Shown here: positions 16,851 to 28,351 of the stretch, piece by piece | Layout: every line of letters begins with the position of its first letter | How positions within the stretch are numbered: the first letter of the stretch is position 1 | Assembly (NCBI RefSeq): GCF_900105165.1 | Contig: NZ_LT629740.1 | Span: 3,038,001-3,102,000, forward strand | Direction of reading: 5' to 3' | Length of the DNA: 64,000 nt | DNA from: Mucilaginibacter mallensis | Lineage (GTDB): Bacteria > Bacteroidota > Bacteroidia > Sphingobacteriales > Sphingobacteriaceae | Program-made: the position numbers and the translations under genes | The notes under the pieces: model-generated | Databases searched by the model: none | The model's input: only the letters and a program-made list of their open reading frames with translations | What the model was told of the DNA's origin: nothing

Positions 16851-17966
16851 TTATTGTGCTAAACTGTTATCCCAATCTTTCCAAACAGGCTCGTAGCCTT
16901 GTGATCTGATCACCTGGGCAATTTCTCCCGGGCTGCGCTCATCGCTGATCTCAAACTGTTCAAGCGATTCAGGTTCAACCGCATATCCGCCAGGGTTGGT
17001 TTTTGATCCGGCGCTGATGGAGGTTATACCTAATTTAATAATATTGTTCCGAAAGTTCTCAGATTCCCGTGTCGACATCGAGAGCTCTACCTCTTCGTTA
17101 AAGATTCTGTAAGCGCAGATCAATTGCACCAGTTCCCGGTCGCTCATTTCTACCTTTGGTTCTAAACCTCCGCTAAATGGTCTTAATCGAGGGAAAGAGA
17201 GGCTATATTTACTTTGCCAGTAATTTTTCTCCAGGTAATTCAGGTGGACTGCCGTAAAAAAACAATCAGTTCGCCAGTCTTCCAATCCTATCAAAACCCC
17301 CAAACCCATTTTATGAATACCTGCCTGCCCCAGGCGGTCTGGTGTCTCCAACCGGTATTGAAAATTTGATTTTTTCCCTTTTGGATGGTGTTTTTTATAA
17401 TCTTCCTGATGGTAGGTTTCCTGATAAACCAGTACTGTATTTAAACCGTAAGGTGTTAATTGCCGGTAATCTTCCAGGTCCAGCGGCTGAACCTCCATCG
17501 AGATATGCGCGAAATGCGGTCGGATCAGGTCGAGCACTTTTCTAAAATATGCTACATTAACGGTTTCGTTATCTTCTCCGGTAACCAACAACACATGGTC
17601 ATATCCCATATCCTTAATAACGGCAATTTCCTGCATGATCTCCATGGGCGCAAGCGTTTTTCGCTTCACCTTGTTATCATAGCTAAAACCGCAATAGGTG
17701 CAAATATTCTTACACTCGTTTGAGAGATAAAGCGGCACATACATTTGTATTACTTTGCCAAAGCGCTTCAGCGTTAATTGCTGACTGATACCTGCCATTT
17801 GCTCCAGGTATGGTGCTGCAGCAGGTGATATCAGGGCTTTAAAGTCTTCCAGTGTACGTTTGTTAGCAGCCAATGCCTGTTCTACATCCTGCCCTGTTTT
17901 GGCATAGATACCCGCTTTGGTTTCATCCCAATCAAATGATTTAAAAATATCGGTAAAACTATTCAT
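16851..17966 (-). CDS. thiH: 2-iminoacetate synthase (radical SAM)
   Basis: 371 aa. It cleaves tyrosine to dehydroglycine (and p-cresol) for the thiazole ring. The radical SAM motif CKNICTYC gives Cys85, Cys89 and Cys92. [12 protein letters not shown] and QPLDLEDY are typical of ThiH, and the C-terminal BATS-like region ([20 protein letters not shown]) is complete. It overlaps thiG by 8 bp. Oxygen-dependent species often use ThiO instead; the presence of ThiH rather than ThiO fits Bacteroidota. Confidence 0.95.
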   Translation of the reverse strand: MNSFTDIFKSFDWDETKAGIYAKTGQDVEQALAANKRTLEDFKALISPAAAPYLEQMAGISQQLTLKRFGKVIQMYVPLYLSNECKNICTYCGFSYDNKVKRKTLAPMEIMQEIAVIKDMGYDHVLLVTGEDNETVNVAYFRKVLDLIRPHFAHISMEVQPLDLEDYRQLTPYGLNTVLVYQETYHQEDYKKHHPKGKKSNFQYRLETPDRLGQAGIHKMGLGVLIGLEDWRTDCFFTAVHLNYLEKNYWQSKYSLSFPRLRPFSGGLEPKVEMSDRELVQLICAYRIFNEEVELSMSTRESENFRNNIIKLGITSISAGSKTNPGGYAVEPESLEQFEISDERSPGEIAQVIRSQGYEPVWKDWDNSLAQ

Positions 17967-18726
17967 CTAAAAACGAGGTTAGGGGGCTGCTTGCTACAGC
18001 ATGGGTTACCGGTAAAGCCAGTTTAGCTTCAAAAGCCATACGGCCTGCTTCTACAGCCATTTTAAATGCTGCTGCCATTTGTGCCGGATTGCCTGAAACA
18101 GCAATAGCGGTATTCACCAGCACCGCATCCGCGCCAATTTCCATGGCCCAGGCAGCATCAGATGGCGAACCTATGCCTGCGTCGACAATTACAGGGACAT
18201 TACTCTGGCTGATGATGATCTCTAAAAAATCTATAGTTTTTAATCCTTTATTACTGCCTATCGGCGATCCTAAGGGCATTACTGCCGAGGTGCCTGCATC
18301 TTCCAGTCGCTTACATAATACCGGGTCAGCATGGATATAAGGTAATACAATAAAACCCAATTTTGCGAGCTCTTCTGTAGCTTTTAGTGTTTCAATAGGA
18401 TCAGGCATTAAATACTTAGGATCGGGGTGTATCTCCAACTTGATCCAATTGGTTTCTAAGGCTTCTCTTGCCAGTTGCGCCGCAAATACAGCTTCTTTAG
18501 CTGTTCTCACACCTGATGTATTGGGCAATAGGTTAATATGCGGATATTTCAAGCGGATCAGCAGATCATCCTGATCGTTATTTTTTAGATCCACACGTTT
18601 TAATGCAACGGTTACCAGTTCTGATCCTGAAGCCAATAGCGCTTCTTCCATCAAAACAGAAGAACTGAATTTACCGGTACCGGTAAACAAACGGGAATTA
18701 AAGATCTTGTCGGCTATTTTTAACAT
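17959..18726 (-). CDS. thiG: Thiazole synthase
   Basis: 255 aa. It forms the thiazole phosphate from DXP, dehydroglycine and ThiS-thiocarboxylate. The Schiff-base lysine is Lys96 in [10 protein letters not shown]. The (beta/alpha)8 phosphate site appears as [20 protein letters not shown] and VLVNTAIA. Length is normal. It lies between thiE (18 bp) and thiH (8-bp overlap). Confidence 0.96.
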   Translation of the reverse strand: MLKIADKIFNSRLFTGTGKFSSSVLMEEALLASGSELVTVALKRVDLKNNDQDDLLIRLKYPHINLLPNTSGVRTAKEAVFAAQLAREALETNWIKLEIHPDPKYLMPDPIETLKATEELAKLGFIVLPYIHADPVLCKRLEDAGTSAVMPLGSPIGSNKGLKTIDFLEIIISQSNVPVIVDAGIGSPSDAAWAMEIGADAVLVNTAIAVSGNPAQMAAAFKMAVEAGRMAFEAKLALPVTHAVASSPLTSFLDE

Positions 18727-18744
18727 TTTTCTTGATACTTAGCT

Positions 18745-19392
18745 TTAAATAACCTGCGTTAAGGCTGATGTGTTTACTTGCTGATAAATTTGTTTTACAA
18801 TTTGCTCACGGTTATCCGAAAAGGTGATAGCGCCCGATATAGCCACGCCATAAAGCCCGGTTTGCATTATTGCAGCAACATCTTCATATAAAATACCGCC
18901 AATAGCAATAACAGGTATTTTAATATTGGCAGCAACCATTTGCTCAGCAAGCTTTTCATATCCGCTTAAACCCACAATCGGACTTAGCTTTTCTTTAGTT
19001 GTTGTAAACCTGTAAGGGCCGCAGCCTATATAGTTAACCCCTTCATCTACCCTTTGCTGTATATGCTGAAAGGTATTTGCCGTACCACCGATGATCATTT
19101 TATCGCCAACAATTCGCCTTGCCTCAGCTATAGGCATATCCTGCAAACCCAGGTGTACACCATAGGCTCCAGCCGCTAATGCTATTTCAGGATGATCATC
19201 AACAATTAGTTTAGCACCATGTAGCTTGCACAATTTATTGGTCGTTATGGCATATTCCAGGATCACATTGGCTGGCTGGTTCTTTACCCGGAGCTGTATC
19301 CATTTGCAGCCCGCCTCTAATGCTTGCTGAATAGCGGTTAGATGTGATCCGTTTTCAGCTTGTTGTGATATATAGTGTAGTTTATCAATCAT
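18745..19392 (-). CDS. thiE: Thiamine phosphate synthase
   Basis: 215 aa. It joins HMP-PP with thiazole phosphate. Family motifs: KWIQLRVKN, LIVDDHPEIALAAGAYGVHLGLQDM, GGTANTFQHIQQ and the phosphate loop VAISGAITF. Active-site residues look intact, so of the two ThiE-like proteins in this operon this is the likely synthase. It overlaps the preceding TenI-like gene by 4 bp. Confidence 0.94.
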   Translation of the reverse strand: MIDKLHYISQQAENGSHLTAIQQALEAGCKWIQLRVKNQPANVILEYAITTNKLCKLHGAKLIVDDHPEIALAAGAYGVHLGLQDMPIAEARRIVGDKMIIGGTANTFQHIQQRVDEGVNYIGCGPYRFTTTKEKLSPIVGLSGYEKLAEQMVAANIKIPVIAIGGILYEDVAAIMQTGLYGVAISGAITFSDNREQIVKQIYQQVNTSALTQVI

Positions 19393-20012
19393 TGTATAGG
19401 TGTATTATTATAATTAAACAGACACGCTTCTTTTAACTGACGAAAGCCCTCTGGTGCCTTGTGTGGCTCATTCCAAAGCATACCCAGCACGGCTGCGCCA
19501 TCAAATCCCATATTTTTTATCCTTATCAAATTGCATGCTTCCACGCCGCCTAAAGCAATCACCTTAGTTTTAATATTTGTTTTATCCAGCTTAAAATCTG
19601 CAGGTAGTTTACTTTGATAACCAGGCTTGGATATACTATTAAATACGGGCCCATAAAAAGCATAATCAAAGTGTGTTAATACCGGTAATATTGAAATATC
19701 ATGGATTGAAGTACTTAAAATAAACCCATCATCCACCTTTGATTGCAATTGCTGTTGGTTTAATCGGATACGGGCCAATTCTGTATAATGCAATCTTTTG
19801 ATACCATACTCAGGCCCTATTTCATGGAATTGATGCAGCGAAATACGACCATAATATCGCGGTGCTATCCCGTTGATCAGTTCCCTTACCGTTTGAATGT
19901 CGCTTTCAGGCTTGCGGATATGGAAGTATTTCAACCCCGATTGAAACAGGTTGTTGACAATGATACTTTCATCGGCAATAGGGCCCGAATTTGAAATAAC
20001 GATCAGTTCCAT
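19389..20012 (-). CDS. ThiE/TenI-like protein (second thiamine phosphate synthase paralogue)
   Basis: 207 aa of the thiamine phosphate synthase/TenI superfamily. Motifs are weaker than in the neighbouring ThiE: FHIRKPESDIQTVRELI, then DYAFYGPVFNSISKPGY and VIALGGVEACNLIRIKNMGFD. The region that should read VDD-ALA-GVHLGQ is replaced by LHYTELARIRLNQQ, so the HMP-PP site is degenerate. It resembles TenI, which aromatizes the ThiG product (thiazole tautomerase). I infer a tautomerase role; a second synthase is the alternative. It starts 3 bp after thiC. Confidence 0.8.
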   Translation of the reverse strand: MELIVISNSGPIADESIIVNNLFQSGLKYFHIRKPESDIQTVRELINGIAPRYYGRISLHQFHEIGPEYGIKRLHYTELARIRLNQQQLQSKVDDGFILSTSIHDISILPVLTHFDYAFYGPVFNSISKPGYQSKLPADFKLDKTNIKTKVIALGGVEACNLIRIKNMGFDGAAVLGMLWNEPHKAPEGFRQLKEACLFNYNNTPIQ

Positions 20013-20015
20013 ATT

Positions 20016-21908
<1,893 letters not shown>

Positions 21909-21915
21909 TTATGTT

Positions 21916-22119
21916 TTATCCGCCTTGGGTTGCTTTGATGATAGTGATAGTATCGCCGGATTGTAATTGGCAGGTTTGCCAGTTGTTTTTAGGAATGATC
22001 TCCTGATTAACTGCAATTGCGATGCCCTTGGCTGGCTGCAAAAAAACAGTGTCAAGCATCTGCTGCAGAGAGCAGGCTTCGGAAACGGAATAACTTTGTT
22101 GATTTACGGTGATGTCCAT
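21916..22119 (-). CDS. thiS: Sulfur carrier protein ThiS
   Basis: 67 aa ubiquitin-like protein ending in the required Gly-Gly (ITIIKATQGG), which is adenylated by ThiF and thiocarboxylated to give sulfur to ThiG. It is the first gene of the operon, about 70 bp downstream of the TPP riboswitch. Confidence 0.95.
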   Translation of the reverse strand: MDITVNQQSYSVSEACSLQQMLDTVFLQPAKGIAIAVNQEIIPKNNWQTCQLQSGDTITIIKATQGG

Positions 22120-22187
22120 CCAGTTTAATTTTTAAACAATAGGAATGGACCCGTAGGAGGATTGGTAAACAACAATAATGTCGTTCT

Positions 22188-22259
22188 ACTTTTCCCTTCG
22201 GCAGTACTAACTGCATCAGGTTCAAAGGGTATTTCTCAGCACAAGGCACCCCTAAAGTT
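22188..22259 (-). promoter_or_regulatory. TPP riboswitch (THI element)
   Basis: Read on the minus strand: a P1 arm ACTTT, then AGGGGTGCC, CTGAGA (plus-strand 22234-22239), ACCC, GAACCTGATG (plus-strand 22214-22223), and GAAGGGA closing with AAAGT. These are the conserved core and pyrimidine-sensor segments of the TPP aptamer, in the right order. It lies directly upstream of thiS. No clear terminator follows the aptamer, so control may act on translation of thiS. Confidence 0.95.
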
Positions 22260-22370
22260 TTTTGCTAATGTATAAAGTATTTCGTATTTAATTCAATTTA
22301 CTTTTTTATTTTACTATTGGTTTCAAGGCCGCTTAGGCCATTATTGATTGAATGTTTATTGAAGCAAAAC

Positions 22371-22395
22371 AAAAAAACCCGGTCTTTAACCGGGC
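22371..22395 (-). terminator. Intrinsic terminator of the histone-H1-like gene
   Basis: On the minus strand: stem CCCGG/CCGGG around a 7-nt loop, directly followed by seven T. It lies 29 bp after the stop of the histone-H1-like gene. Confidence 0.85.
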
Positions 22396-22423
22396 TTTTT
22401 CCAAAAACAATCTTAAACTGTTA

Positions 22424-22597
22424 CTATGCGTTTTTCTTCTCGATCACTTCTTTACGAACCTCGTTTGCCAGTGCCTTTAGCTCTTGCATCGCGCCGCGCA
22501 AACGCGTGCCTGCAGCCTTGTTTCCCTTGTCATAAAATGCCGAAGCATCTTTTTCGGCGGTAATTATCAATTCCTGTAACGCCTTGAATTTTTCCAT
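22424..22597 (-). CDS. Histone H1-like small protein (Hc1 type)
   Basis: 57 aa starting MEKFKALQELIITAEKDA, then AAGTRLRGAMQELKALANEV and a Lys-rich end. This matches the short Bacteroidota proteins named histone H1/Hc1-like, which have a helical, basic body and probably bind DNA. The open frame extends 24 codons further upstream, but those residues are hydrophobic leader-like translation and not part of the family, so I take the ATG at 22597. A strong terminator follows. Confidence 0.85.
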   Translation of the reverse strand: MEKFKALQELIITAEKDASAFYDKGNKAAGTRLRGAMQELKALANEVRKEVIEKKNA

Positions 22598-22782
22598 TCT
22601 AGTTGTTTTTAATAAGTAAATAATGATGTTTATTTTAAAATAAACGCCAAAAATAATAAAATAGCCCAAATGGTGGCAAGTTGTTGCCCCACCGTCTTTA
22701 ATTTAATCTCACAAACAGACCATCGATGCGATTGTCGCTATTAATTAAACCTGATCTTAAAGCCAAAAATATACCCGGAGCA

Positions 22783-23856
22783 CTATTTATTATTTAATTT
22801 TTTGATCAGATCAACCTCCGCCTGCTTATACGGTGTACCATCTTTTCTGAAGACTTCGTGAAACCATAATGCAGGTTCGCCGCCTTGTGGCATGGGAGTA
22901 TCCCATGCGTACATTGTATTTGTTTTACCCGCTACCAATCCCCAATTGATTGCGCCTACATTTTCCTTTTTAAGCATAGGCATCGTATTTTCGAAGGTAC
23001 TATTGCGTGGGCGAGCCATATATTCGGTACAAATAACAGGCCGGCCATAAGCTTTTAATAATTGCACAACACGAAGGTGCAGGTCGGGTGTTTCATAATC
23101 ATGATAGGTGATCACATCTGAATGCGTTACCTGGAAAGCATTGAGCTTTTCCAGGTCCCATGACCATACCCCCGCACTAACAGGCTGATCAGGATTTACT
23201 TCCCTCGCCCACTCAAATGCCTTTTTTAGCAAGGGTAATGATTTTTCACCTTTACCAGAATTTCCCGGTTCATTATACAGATCCCATAACAATATCCTTT
23301 TATCGTGGCCAAAAGTGGTCAATATATCTTTTACATATTTTTCCAGTCTGGGGTAATTGGCCGGATCTTCTGATACAGGCTGACCGGGGTCCTGCACCCA
23401 CCCCGAATTATGGATGCCCGTTTTAGGCTCGGGTTGTTTACCCTGCTGCGGTACTTTATTCCAGCAATCATCAAAAAACACAAACAAAGGTTGTATATGA
23501 TGCTTTGCAGCTATGGTTAAAAACGCATTTACACGACTTTTGAACCCCGCGGGGTCTTCTTTCCAGGCCACACTATGCAGGAACACGCGCATGGTATTAA
23601 AACCAATACTTTCTGCCCAACCCAACTCGCGATCAATTGTCGCAGAATCAAAAGTGTCGGCCTGCCACATTTCCAGTTGATTAATGGCTGTTGCTGGTAT
23701 ATAATCAGCACCATTTAACCAGGCATGCCCGGCATACCAGGCGTTGGCTTTTTCGGGAGTCCACACTTTTGAAACCTGTGTTTTAGCTTTTTGCGCATTT
23801 GCCACACTGGATAGCACCATGAACAGGCAGAACAACACGTTTGATTTTATTTTCAT
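22783..23856 (-). CDS. Secreted glycoside hydrolase, clan GH-A (GH5-like)
   Basis: 357 aa. Signal peptide MKIKSNVLFCLFMVLSSVANA. TIM-barrel glycosidase with the acid/base in LLWDLYNEPGN (Glu196) and the probable nucleophile in VICTEYMAR (Glu278), the normal clan GH-A order and spacing. Related Bacteroidota proteins are named cellulase-family or 1,4-beta-xylanase. The true substrate cannot be read from sequence. It lies at the distal end of the PUL, after a hairpin downstream of the GH2 gene, so it may have its own promoter in the 374-bp gap. Confidence 0.82.
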   Translation of the reverse strand: MKIKSNVLFCLFMVLSSVANAQKAKTQVSKVWTPEKANAWYAGHAWLNGADYIPATAINQLEMWQADTFDSATIDRELGWAESIGFNTMRVFLHSVAWKEDPAGFKSRVNAFLTIAAKHHIQPLFVFFDDCWNKVPQQGKQPEPKTGIHNSGWVQDPGQPVSEDPANYPRLEKYVKDILTTFGHDKRILLWDLYNEPGNSGKGEKSLPLLKKAFEWAREVNPDQPVSAGVWSWDLEKLNAFQVTHSDVITYHDYETPDLHLRVVQLLKAYGRPVICTEYMARPRNSTFENTMPMLKKENVGAINWGLVAGKTNTMYAWDTPMPQGGEPALWFHEVFRKDGTPYKQAEVDLIKKLNNK

Positions 23857-24230
23857 TTATTTATAATTTGGTTTTAAGTATTTAGTTCCTGACGGTGCGG
23901 GCAGTGGTACGCTAAAATTGTATAAAAGAATTAACAATAGCAAAACAAACGTCAATTACACATTTGATGACCACAGATTATCATCGTGTGATTTAGGTTG
24001 AGGATGTTCCTCTTGACTAAACAGGTAAGGGAGCTGGTTTTATCTCTGCATTAAAAACAAACACAAAACAACAAATTAGAAAAAGCAACAGTAAACTAAG
24101 ACTGGCATAAAATTAATAAGACCGGCTAAAAGCCGGCCTATTTCAACTAACATAAGTTAACCAATTCAGATGATTGCTATCTTAAAATCAGTAACGTTAA
24201 TATCTTCTTCAGGTTAAACAATCCTTGTGC
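23857..24230. other. 374-bp intergenic region between GH2 and GH5-like genes
   Basis: I see no gene here. It contains a short hairpin at about 24121-24137 (CCGGCT/AGCCGG) roughly 95 bp after the GH2 stop, followed on the minus strand by TCTTATTAATTTT, which may be the GH2 terminator. The remaining part is A/T-rich and could hold a promoter for the GH5-like gene, but no consensus match is clear. The PUL tandem box found at 31.8 and 37.8 kb is absent. Confidence 0.5.
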
Positions 24231-26288
24231 TTACTCCAGTGTCCATTCACATGAATCCTCCAGCACATTATCCCCAGAACCACTCCGGACTTCAATTTTA
24301 TTGAGACCTTTTTTAAGCTTAATATTTCCCCATTTAATGATATGCAATTGATCGGGAGAAGCACTTTTCAAAGCTGTTCCATTCACTATTAGCTGCACGT
24401 TTGAAACCGTGCTATAAACTTTCACCGTTGTTAAAGGTTTATGCCGGCTGATGTTACGGCGGTCAGTAATATACAGCATAGGTACATTGTTCCAATTAGC
24501 TTTATAAAAGTAAAAAGCGTCCTTTTTAACGCGCCTGTCATAGGTCACCAAGCCTTTGTCATTAATCCCGGGCGCATCACCCTCTTTACGTATAGACGAT
24601 CCAAAATCAGCCAGCGCCCAAACAAATTTAGCCCAGATAAAAGATCTTTTGCTGAGTTCCTGCCAGTTTGCTTCATGATAGCTGGTTTGCCATTCTTCCG
24701 GGTGGAATTTACTGTCAGCAGCAGGTTTATCATCGTTCTCGGTATGCTTAAAAGGGCTGCCTCCCGCTCCATATTCGCTTACGGCAAAGGGCTTCCCGGG
24801 GAATAAGCTATGTGTTTTATCAGCCCAAATACCTATTTGTTTAAACTCACCGGCGTACCAGCCATAATATTTATTCCACGCTATCAGGTCGGTTACCTTG
24901 TTAAATTTGTCATTATCTAAAAAAGTAGCGCATGTAGTAAGCCTTGTGGAATCTTCTTTTTTTGCGAGACTGTCCAGCTGATTTAAAAATGGAACCGGAT
25001 CGTCATGGTCAAGCTTCAATTCATTAAACAATCCCCAGAAAAATATACTGGGATGGTTATAATTTTGCCTGATCATTTCAGTAAGCACCTGCTTCACCTG
25101 CTGTTCCAATGCCTCACTTTTAATGTACCCATCGCCGCTGTAGCCTCCCGGCCCAACAAAAGGTATCTCAGACCAAACCACCAGGCCATTTTTATCACAT
25201 AGGTCATAAAAATATTGGCCATGCGGATAATGTGTCAGCCGCAAAGCATTGGCGCCAATTTCTTTGATCAGCTGCATATCTTTATTGTAATCAGCCGTAT
25301 CCACCGCTGATCCTTTGCCTTCAACATCTTCGTGAAAGCCTACGCCATGCAGGTCGAGGTATTCCCCGTTAAGACTAAATCCGCTATCGGCATCAACTTT
25401 ATAGTACCGTATGCCAAGAGACTGTTTTACTTCATCAATCAGCTGCCCGTTTTTTAATAATTTTATAGTGGCTGAATATAAATAGGGATCGGTTTTACCA
25501 TTCCAAAAATGTGGGTTCCTGATGCTAATCGTTTGTGCGCATTGCTTATTATCTACAATTGCGCTGGTAGCTGAGCCCACCAAATGCTGTTCCGCATCCC
25601 TTATCTCAGATCGTACCTCGAATTTGGCTGTATCGGTTAAAGATAGTTTGGACAAAACATTTACCGTAGCTGACGCCGCTGATATGTCTTTTGGGGTAAG
25701 ATAAACCCCGGGCGAAGCATAATCCAGCGGGGAGATACAATTTTTAGACGTAACCAATAGTGAAACAGGGCGATGAATACCGCCATACACATTAAAATCA
25801 CCGCTTAGCGGCAACACATCATTACGAAAAGCATTGCTTACCTGTACTGTTATTGTATTTAACTCGCCGGTTTTAATAAAATCGGTAATCTCTACACAAA
25901 AGGCAGTATAACCGCCTTTATGCTCGGTTACGAAATGCTGGTTTACAAATACTGATGCTACGGAATTTGCGCCATCAAAATAGAGGAACAAGCGCTTATC
26001 CTTCCATTCAGGTTTAACCTTAAAGCTTTTTTCATAAATGCCGGTTTCGCGCTTATAATTGGTATTTCCAAGCAATACATCTTTAGCGTTCCAGGTGTGC
26101 GGCAAAGTTACATTAAGCTTTTGGGGGTGTTTACTCACATCATAGGCTAAGTGAAACTGCCATCCTTTATTAAAGCTGATACGCTTACGTACATTATTAT
26201 TTAAAGGTAACTCATCAGTTTTTGCAAAAGATTGGTTAAACGCGAACAGTAACAGGAAAAAGAAATATTTTAGAAGTTGTTTATTCAT
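24231..26288 (-). CDS. GH2 family glycoside hydrolase (beta-galactosidase/beta-glucuronidase-like)
   Basis: 685 aa with a signal peptide (YFFFLLLFAFNQSFA). Domains: jelly-roll sugar-binding domain (~35-190), immunoglobulin-like domain (~195-295), TIM barrel (~300-600) and a short C-terminal beta domain. Acid/base Glu422 in FFWGLFNELK and nucleophile Glu505 in FAVSEYGAGGS fit GH2. RISFNKGWQFHL and LPHTWN are classic N-terminal GH2 motifs. It follows susD by 281 bp in the PUL. GH2 covers several activities (galactosidase, glucuronidase, mannosidase), and the exact one is open. Confidence 0.9.
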   Translation of the reverse strand: MNKQLLKYFFFLLLFAFNQSFAKTDELPLNNNVRKRISFNKGWQFHLAYDVSKHPQKLNVTLPHTWNAKDVLLGNTNYKRETGIYEKSFKVKPEWKDKRLFLYFDGANSVASVFVNQHFVTEHKGGYTAFCVEITDFIKTGELNTITVQVSNAFRNDVLPLSGDFNVYGGIHRPVSLLVTSKNCISPLDYASPGVYLTPKDISAASATVNVLSKLSLTDTAKFEVRSEIRDAEQHLVGSATSAIVDNKQCAQTISIRNPHFWNGKTDPYLYSATIKLLKNGQLIDEVKQSLGIRYYKVDADSGFSLNGEYLDLHGVGFHEDVEGKGSAVDTADYNKDMQLIKEIGANALRLTHYPHGQYFYDLCDKNGLVVWSEIPFVGPGGYSGDGYIKSEALEQQVKQVLTEMIRQNYNHPSIFFWGLFNELKLDHDDPVPFLNQLDSLAKKEDSTRLTTCATFLDNDKFNKVTDLIAWNKYYGWYAGEFKQIGIWADKTHSLFPGKPFAVSEYGAGGSPFKHTENDDKPAADSKFHPEEWQTSYHEANWQELSKRSFIWAKFVWALADFGSSIRKEGDAPGINDKGLVTYDRRVKKDAFYFYKANWNNVPMLYITDRRNISRHKPLTTVKVYSTVSNVQLIVNGTALKSASPDQLHIIKWGNIKLKKGLNKIEVRSGSGDNVLEDSCEWTLE

Positions 26289-26569
26289 AAAAAATAAAAG
26301 GGGATAACCCGGTTATTTACATTGTTGGAGGATATTATTTATAGGGTTCAGACAGCGCAATTTTACATTATTATTTAGGGCAATCGTCAGTAAGAAGAAT
26401 GTGCTGGTATAAAATCTTAGCACCGTAAATTTAATTCAAAAGTAAAGCCTGCTAAAAATCACAAAAGTACCTGCCTAATACCGGCAGGACACTTTGTGAT
26501 ACGCTAAAACAACTAAACTAAAACACCTCAATTATTATTATCCTGATTTCTGTAACCCTCTCCGGATTA

Positions 26570-28339
26570 TTACCATCCGTACCCGGGTGTTTGTTTTAAG
26601 TTAGGGTTACGTTGAAGTTCCGCCAGAGGTATGGGCCAAACATAGGTGGTGCTTGAACCAAATTGCCAGGTGAATGGAGATATAATACTGCCCCATGGCT
26701 TTTTTATCCCATTATTATTGGCATAAACCTGGTTGTATATGGTACCCCATCTTAGCTCATCATAGTAATTGATCCCTTCATTGATAAATTCAACCCTGCG
26801 CTCATTCCTGATACGCAGTCTTAGATCAGCCTGCCCGTTAACAGTAGTGGCCGCGTTTGAATTAAGCAAGGCTACGCCCGCCCTGGCCCGTACTAAATTT
26901 ACAAGTGGAACTGCGGCATCTGTTTGGCCCTCCTCATTTAACGCCTCTGCCCACATCAGCAGCACATCGGCATATCGGATCAATGGGAAATTTATCGGTT
27001 GTGCGTTCCTGCCGCCTGTTGCTGGTATTTCGGCATTGCCTTCGGCAACAAATTTACGGTGAAGATAAACCGGTGTACCTGTCATATCTGTCTGCAGGTC
27101 GCCATTAAGGGCTGCAGCCGCACGATAAGGCCAGCGCCAGGTAACTGTTGCATTGGCAGCACCAAAAACACCATTATAAGTTGAATAAGGTGTAATTACG
27201 CTAAGAGCTAATCGCGGATCCCGGTTGGCATAGGCCTGCGCAATTCTGGCCTCGTTGCCGACAGGTAAATACAAGCTCATTTCAGCACCCCTTGCCGATG
27301 CTGCTGCAATTTCTGTTGCTGTTAAGTTATCCCGTAAAAAGTAAACTTCCCTTTGGGCTGGTGTAAGTTCATTATAGCCCGGAATAACATCATCCCAGTT
27401 AAACGTCGAGCCATCCAGGTTTTGGTACAGATCAACTTCATTTGGTGGTACCAGGTAATCATCCCAGCATGAACCATACGAAGAGCGGTTGCCACAAAAA
27501 AACTGCATTGTACCGCCATTGCCAACCACTGCTATATTTTGAATGGCAAAAATCATTTCGCTGCTTTGTTCATTGGCTTGTTTAAACAAAGTATAATAAC
27601 TCGGAAATAACGCATAACCCGCATTTTGCACTTGCTGAAAATCAGCAGCAGCCAGGGCGTATTGCTGCGTATACAAATAGGCTTTGCCACGTAATGCATA
27701 AGCAGCGCCTTTGGTTGCATGCCCGTAATTGGCATCACCGGCCTTATATATGGCCGGTAAATTTGGCTCATTTATCGCATCTGTTAAATCAGCAACTACC
27801 TGGTTCCAAACTTCCAGTTCTGTGCTTCGCGGTTTGGTAGCCTGACTGGGTTCGGTATAAGTTAAATAAATAGGTACTCCTTTATAAAGTTGGTTTAACT
27901 TCATATAGAAATAAGCCCTTAAAAATTTAGCTTCAGCCACATATCTTGCTTTTTTGGCAGCTACCGATGGTGATTTTAAAGGAATATTGGTAATAGCGTC
28001 ATTTGCACGCTGGATACCCTCATACAGGTTTTTCCAGAAATCTGCATATATGCCGTCACTTGAAGTAGAAGCGCCATTGAGTAAATTTGTCAGGTTCCGG
28101 GCCTGGGTACTAAATCCAAGCTGATCCATCATATACGGTTCTTCCTGGCTGTCGCCACCGGTATTTTGGCCTAAACGCAAAGCCTGGTAAACCCCGGCCA
28201 TACCCAGGTCGGTCAGGTTATCGTTTGTCCACATAGTTGAGGACGAAACGGCTGTATAAGGGGTTAAATTAAGCAGATTTTTTTTACAGCTGCTCGCTAA
28301 TATCAACCCCGCTAATAATATGATTGTGTATTTTTTCAT
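26570..28339 (-). CDS. SusD/RagB family nutrient-binding outer-membrane lipoprotein
   Basis: 589 aa. Lipoprotein signal with lipobox LASSC near residue 18, then KKNLLNLTPYTAVSSSTMW. TPR-like helical core (AKFLRAYFYMKLNQLYKGVP) and the C-terminal SusD motif (FPLIRYADVLLMWAEALNE; RIRNERRVEFINEGINYYDE). It would be the lid over the SusC transporter that binds the glycan. It is 12 bp downstream of susC, so the two are co-transcribed. Confidence 0.96.
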   Translation of the reverse strand: MKKYTIILLAGLILASSCKKNLLNLTPYTAVSSSTMWTNDNLTDLGMAGVYQALRLGQNTGGDSQEEPYMMDQLGFSTQARNLTNLLNGASTSSDGIYADFWKNLYEGIQRANDAITNIPLKSPSVAAKKARYVAEAKFLRAYFYMKLNQLYKGVPIYLTYTEPSQATKPRSTELEVWNQVVADLTDAINEPNLPAIYKAGDANYGHATKGAAYALRGKAYLYTQQYALAAADFQQVQNAGYALFPSYYTLFKQANEQSSEMIFAIQNIAVVGNGGTMQFFCGNRSSYGSCWDDYLVPPNEVDLYQNLDGSTFNWDDVIPGYNELTPAQREVYFLRDNLTATEIAAASARGAEMSLYLPVGNEARIAQAYANRDPRLALSVITPYSTYNGVFGAANATVTWRWPYRAAAALNGDLQTDMTGTPVYLHRKFVAEGNAEIPATGGRNAQPINFPLIRYADVLLMWAEALNEEGQTDAAVPLVNLVRARAGVALLNSNAATTVNGQADLRLRIRNERRVEFINEGINYYDELRWGTIYNQVYANNNGIKKPWGSIISPFTWQFGSSTTYVWPIPLAELQRNPNLKQTPGYGW

Positions 28340-28351
28340 AACATTAAGATT

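Noticed and set aside
22052..22249. 65-codon minus-strand frame across the TPP riboswitch and thiS start
   Set aside because: It is explained by the riboswitch and lies in another frame than thiS; no protein features.
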